From positions 2,604,001 to 2,668,000 of the forward strand of contig OZ245730.1 of the NCBI GenBank assembly GCA_965227145.1: 64,000 bases of DNA, in the 5' to 3' direction. The stretch is from JACKAQ01 sp965227145 (lineage in GTDB: Bacteria; Calditrichota; Calditrichia; RBG-13-44-9; J075). Below are positions 61,687-64,000 of this stretch, piece after piece. The translations under genes were made by a program, and so were the position numbers. Positions within the stretch are counted from its first letter, which is position 1. Each line of letters opens with the position of its first letter. The notes beneath the pieces were generated by a model that worked only from the letters and a program-made list of their open reading frames with translations, was not told the origin of the DNA and ran no database searches.

Positions 61687-61995
61687 ATGATGAATATTTA
61701 TGTAGGCAATTTATCGCGCCAAACCAGCGAAGATGACTTAAAAGAAGCATTTGAGTCGTTTGGAAAAATAACCGCTGTGAATATTATTAAGGACAAATTT
61801 ACCAGTGAATCAAAAGGTTTTGGATTTGTCGAAATGGAAGCGAAAGCTGATGCACAATCTGCCATTGATCAGCTAAACGGAACAGATCTCAACGGTAAAA
61901 ACATTATCGTTAACGAAGCACGCCCTAAATCGGACAACCGTGGCGGCGGTGGTTTTGGTGGCGGCGGCGGTTTTCGCGGACGTGGAAATCGTTAA
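61687..61995 (+). CDS. RRM-type RNA-binding protein with glycine-rich tail
   Basis: A 102-aa protein with one RNA recognition motif: RNP2 IYVGNL (residues 3-9) and RNP1 KGFGFVEM (about 45-52). The aromatic residues that stack with RNA are present. The last 20 residues are Gly-rich with Arg (GGGGFGGGGGFRGRGNR), as in cyanobacterial cold-induced Rbp proteins and many FCB homologues. It probably acts as an RNA chaperone. The start may be the first or second ATG of the pair at 61687/61690. The long structured leader suggests post-transcriptional or cold regulation. Confidence 0.93.
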   Translation: MMNIYVGNLSRQTSEDDLKEAFESFGKITAVNIIKDKFTSESKGFGFVEMEAKADAQSAIDQLNGTDLNGKNIIVNEARPKSDNRGGGGFGGGGGFRGRGNR

Positions 61996-62011
61996 CAGGT
62001 ATTAATACTCA

Positions 62012-62280
62012 ATGGTCAATTATAATTTACGGATTGGGGGAACCAGATCAAGCTAACTATTCCCTGGCGGTTAAAAAAAAACCTGACCAGATCCACATCG
62101 ATAAAGGCTCTGGTTCTCGAAGAAACCATAAAAACAATTCGGGTAAATTATAAAGACCATATTGTTTGGCTGCAAAAATCGCTACTTATTGTTGAAACAA
62201 ACGAAGGGGATAATATTTCCATCATTATACCCCTTTGGCTGTTTAAGCTGAAATTCAACGGGTTAAAATTTCCTGATTAA
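62012..62280 (+). pseudogene. Possible frameshifted small gene (about 89 codons)
   Basis: The ATG at 62012 reads MVNYNLRIGG and then stops 15 codons in. After the G5 run at 62036-62040, the frame one base back stays open up to the TAA at 62278-62280 and reads like a real protein (IKLTIPWRLKKNLTR, IKALVLEETIKTIRV, SIIIPLWLFKLKFNGLKFPD). One extra G in that run would join both into a protein of about 89 aa. It could be a decayed gene, a sequencing slip or programmed slippage. I do not recognise the protein. The 368-bp gap before the sigma factor gene contains nothing else. Confidence 0.35.
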
Positions 62281-62363
62281 TAATGCCGGAACCGATATTT
62301 TTGTGCTGGCTGAATAAAGACTATTCTGACAGAAAAAACAATGGTAAGGGAGTTTAATATCGT

Positions 62364-63212
62364 ATGATCAAATATTCTGATAGTCGTGAAAGTCAGTCAT
62401 TGGATAAGTATCTTCAAGAAATTAGCGAAGTTCCTTTATTAACCCCCGAAGATGAGATTGAGTTAGCACGTCGGATTAAAAAAGGTGACACCCAGGCTTT
62501 AGAAACATTAACCAGGGCAAATCTTCGTTTTGTTGTCAGTGTTGCAAAAATGTTTCAAAACAGAGGGCTGTCATTAAACGATTTGATCAACGAAGGCAAT
62601 CTGGGTCTAATGAAAGCGGCACAACGCTTTGACGAAACCCGGGGATTCAAATTTATTTCATATGCTGTGTGGTGGATTCGTCAGGGAATTATCCAGGCAT
62701 TGGGCGATAACTCCCGGATCGTTCGCCTTCCCCTGAACCGGGTTGGGATACTCTCCAAAATAGGCAAAGTATATTCCAAACTGGAGCAAGAACACGGACG
62801 TGAGCCAAGTTCCGATGAAATTGCGGAACAACTGGAAATGAAGGGATATGACGTGAGAGAAACCCTCAAGGTTTCCAAACGTCATTTATCCATTGATACG
62901 CCGTTCAAGATTGGTGAAAACAACTCGCTGCTCGATGTTATTGAAAACAATCACCAACCATCGCCGGATGCAGAATTAATGGATCATTCATTAAAAATGG
63001 AAATAGATCTGACGCTGGCGACGCTGACCAAACGGGAAGCAGAAGTTGTCCGGCTGTATTTTGGGCTGGGAACAGATCAATCGCTGACATTGGAAGAGAT
63101 TGGCGAACGCTTTAACCTCACCCGCGAAAGAATTCGCCAGATCAAGGAAGTCGCATTGCGTCGATTGCGTCATAAATCCCGCAGCAAAATATTGCGGTCA
63201 TTTTTAGAATAA
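62364..63212 (+). CDS. RNA polymerase sigma factor, RpoD/SigA family (short form)
   Basis: A 282-aa sigma-70 factor. Region 1.2 starts with DSLDKYLQEI-like sequence and region 1.1 is missing, as in the primary sigma factor of Bacteroidetes and relatives. Region 2 has ANLRFVVSVAKMFQNRGLSLNDLINEGNLGLMKAAQRFD and the -10-binding FISYAVWWIRQGIIQAL. Region 3 covers RIVRLPLNR to about 200. Region 4 ends with TREAEVVRLYFGLG-type sequence and the helix-turn-helix LTLEEIGERFNLTRERIRQIKEVALRRLR. The -10 and -35 recognition helices are intact. AAGGGAG lies 12 nt before the ATG. I think it is the primary sigma factor, but a second RpoD elsewhere cannot be excluded. Confidence 0.93.
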   Translation: MIKYSDSRESQSLDKYLQEISEVPLLTPEDEIELARRIKKGDTQALETLTRANLRFVVSVAKMFQNRGLSLNDLINEGNLGLMKAAQRFDETRGFKFISYAVWWIRQGIIQALGDNSRIVRLPLNRVGILSKIGKVYSKLEQEHGREPSSDEIAEQLEMKGYDVRETLKVSKRHLSIDTPFKIGENNSLLDVIENNHQPSPDAELMDHSLKMEIDLTLATLTKREAEVVRLYFGLGTDQSLTLEEIGERFNLTRERIRQIKEVALRRLRHKSRSKILRSFLE

Positions 63213-63262
63213 ATTTTCTGCGTAGTTGTAGATATTGAATAATGATATGCTATAAAGACGAA

Positions 63263-63337
63263 ATTCTTCGTTCCCGGCAAGCCGGGATTCCTCAGATGAC
63301 CGCGTTGTCATGCTGAGGCGGCAACGACGAAGCATCT
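63263..63337. repeat. REP-like inverted repeat
   Basis: ATTCTTCGT...CTCAGATGAC on the left is roughly inverted by GTCATGCTGAG...ACGAAGCATCT on the right, with a CCCGGC-AA-GCCGGG hairpin in the left half. A further CGAAGCATCTGAA copy occurs at about 63379. This resembles the dispersed repeat family built around CTCAG-ATGAC and TTCGTC. It fills most of the 266-bp gap after the sigma factor gene. Confidence 0.65.
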
Positions 63338-63478
63338 GAAAATATTGCGATCAATCAAATAGTGACACTACCGTTTTTTTCGAAGCATCTGAAGACCATT
63401 TGACATGTTGATAAACCCGGTGGCAGGCAACCATTTTAGCCGCTGAGAAACATCTCTACCAATTAAAGGAGCAACAAA

Positions 63479-63589
63479 ATGGGCGACAAAGGTCAAAAAG
63501 ATAAAGACAAAAAGCAGAAGCAAGAATCCATAAAGAAAAATGACTCCGCAAAAAAAGCAAAACAGAAGCAAGAAGAAAAAAAGAAGTAG
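63479..63589 (+). CDS. Tiny Lys-rich basic protein (36 aa)
   Basis: A 36-aa protein that starts MGDKGQKDKDKKQKQE and is about half Lys and Gln. It has no hydrophobic segment and is probably disordered. AAAGGAG lies 7 nt upstream of the ATG, which makes translation likely despite the small size. I recall similar MGDKxxKDK-type proteins in Bacteroidetes-like genomes, but their role is unknown; a ribosome- or nucleic-acid-associated factor is a guess. A longer frame on the opposite strand is a mirror of its repetitive codons. Confidence 0.65.
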   Translation: MGDKGQKDKDKKQKQESIKKNDSAKKAKQKQEEKKK

Positions 63590-63685
63590 ATTTTCGGGTA
63601 AAACAATGAAATTTTCTGCTTCTGCTGCGAAAACCACTGAATCTGCGAATGCTACGAACAACAGAAATTCAACAGGAGGCTGTTA

Positions 63686-63937
63686 ATGAAGGATTTTCTT
63701 GAAAATCTGGTTAAGCACATTGTTGACAAGCCTGAAGATGTCCACATCAATACAGTTAAAGGTCACGGAACAATTGTTTTTGAGCTACGGGTTAACGAAT
63801 GTGACACCGGAAAAGTCATTGGACAATACGGTCAGACTGCAAATTCTTTGCGAATTCTTTTGGGTGCTGTTGCTGCAAAAAACCATCAACGCTCTTTTTT
63901 GGAAATTTTAGAACCCTTGCCAGAGAAAACACCTTAA
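63686..63937 (+). CDS. khpA: KhpA-like KH-domain RNA-binding protein
   Basis: An 83-aa protein made of one type II KH domain. KHIVDKPEDVHINTV and IVFELRVNECDTGKVIGQYGQTANSLRILLGAVAAKN hold the GxxG loop (GQYG) that grips single-stranded RNA. In firmicutes KhpA pairs with KhpB and influences cell division and RNA turnover. AGGAGG lies 6 nt before the ATG. It follows the Lys-rich small gene and the sigma factor, and the usual rpsP neighbour is not seen within the window. A broken copy lies at about 47945. Confidence 0.88.
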   Translation: MKDFLENLVKHIVDKPEDVHINTVKGHGTIVFELRVNECDTGKVIGQYGQTANSLRILLGAVAAKNHQRSFLEILEPLPEKTP

Positions 63938-64000
63938 CCAAAACCACATGAAACACCGGGTTGTTTGGCTGTTGGTAATTGATTGTTGGATAACTTAGCT

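Noticed and set aside
63368..63661. 97-codon minus-strand hydrophobic frame
   Set aside because: Its Phe/Leu-rich content is the complement of the Lys-rich small gene, which has the better ribosome-binding site.
1..64000. CRISPR arrays, rRNA genes, intact insertion sequences
   Set aside because: No regularly spaced direct repeats, no rRNA-like stretches and no transposase with a DDE or Y1 motif were seen. The palindromic elements are single units.

Overview
The window looks like a chromosomal segment of a free-living, heterotrophic Gram-negative bacterium of the FCB supergroup, most like Calditrichota, KSB1 or Ignavibacteria-type lineages. Six secreted proteins end in a C-terminal sorting domain that opens with a NYPNP[FA]NP motif, as type IX secretion cargo does. 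There is also a PorV/PorQ-family outer-membrane protein, a TonB-dependent receptor with a carboxypeptidase-like N-terminal domain, and a short RpoD-type sigma factor without region 1.1. The phylum is inferred from these traits and not from a marker-gene tree. I see no rRNA, CRISPR array, prophage or intact insertion sequence.

Region 1 (1-8249, minus strand) combines secreted beta-glucan hydrolases (a GH5 cut by the window edge, and a GH16 laminarinase type, each with CBM6 and a sorting domain) with a membrane-anchored solute-binding protein, a sensor kinase and a sigma-54-dependent response regulator. A sigma-54-like -24/-12 element lies just upstream of the GH16 gene. I read this as a sugar-sensing circuit that drives hydrolase expression.

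Region 2 (8250-17431) holds a PaaZ-type bifunctional aldehyde dehydrogenase/hydratase, a Ca2+/Na+ antiporter and an FAH-family hydrolase in a tight plus-strand run. After it come a tyrosine-recombinase-like protein lacking catalytic residues, a periplasmic thioredoxin-fold protein, a ROK sugar kinase and a lone methylmalonyl-CoA mutase small subunit. Region 3 (17447-31902, minus strand) has a GH20 hexosaminidase and a GHL10 hydrolase, then a five-gene envelope operon: TonB receptor, secreted FnIII protein, PorV-like protein, TIG lipoprotein and a beta-propeller cargo protein.

Region 4 (32427-39536) is mainly housekeeping: orphan ExbD, dnaB, family-4 uracil-DNA glycosylase, coaBC, gmk, purE, purK and a membrane protein. 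Region 5 (39746-48888) has an FG-GAP sorting-domain protein, tRNA-Leu(CAA) with a strong terminator, then an accessory block of two duplicated DUF4874/DUF4832 proteins around a GH114-like protein, followed by a decayed KH-domain gene and inverted repeats.

Region 6 (48889-55437) is a heavy-metal efflux operon (CzcC, CzcB and CzcA types) led by a small Cys/His-rich protein. Its adaptor carries four Cys/His repeats ahead of the usual fusion-protein core. Region 7 (55541-63937) contains a beta-helix cargo protein, a DUF885-like protein, a BAHD-like acyltransferase, a DHFR-fold protein, an RRM RNA-binding protein with a structured leader, a possible frameshifted small gene, the RpoD-type sigma factor, a tiny Lys-rich protein and KhpA. 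Three palindromic repeat elements (44442, 57406, 63263) are scattered through the second half.
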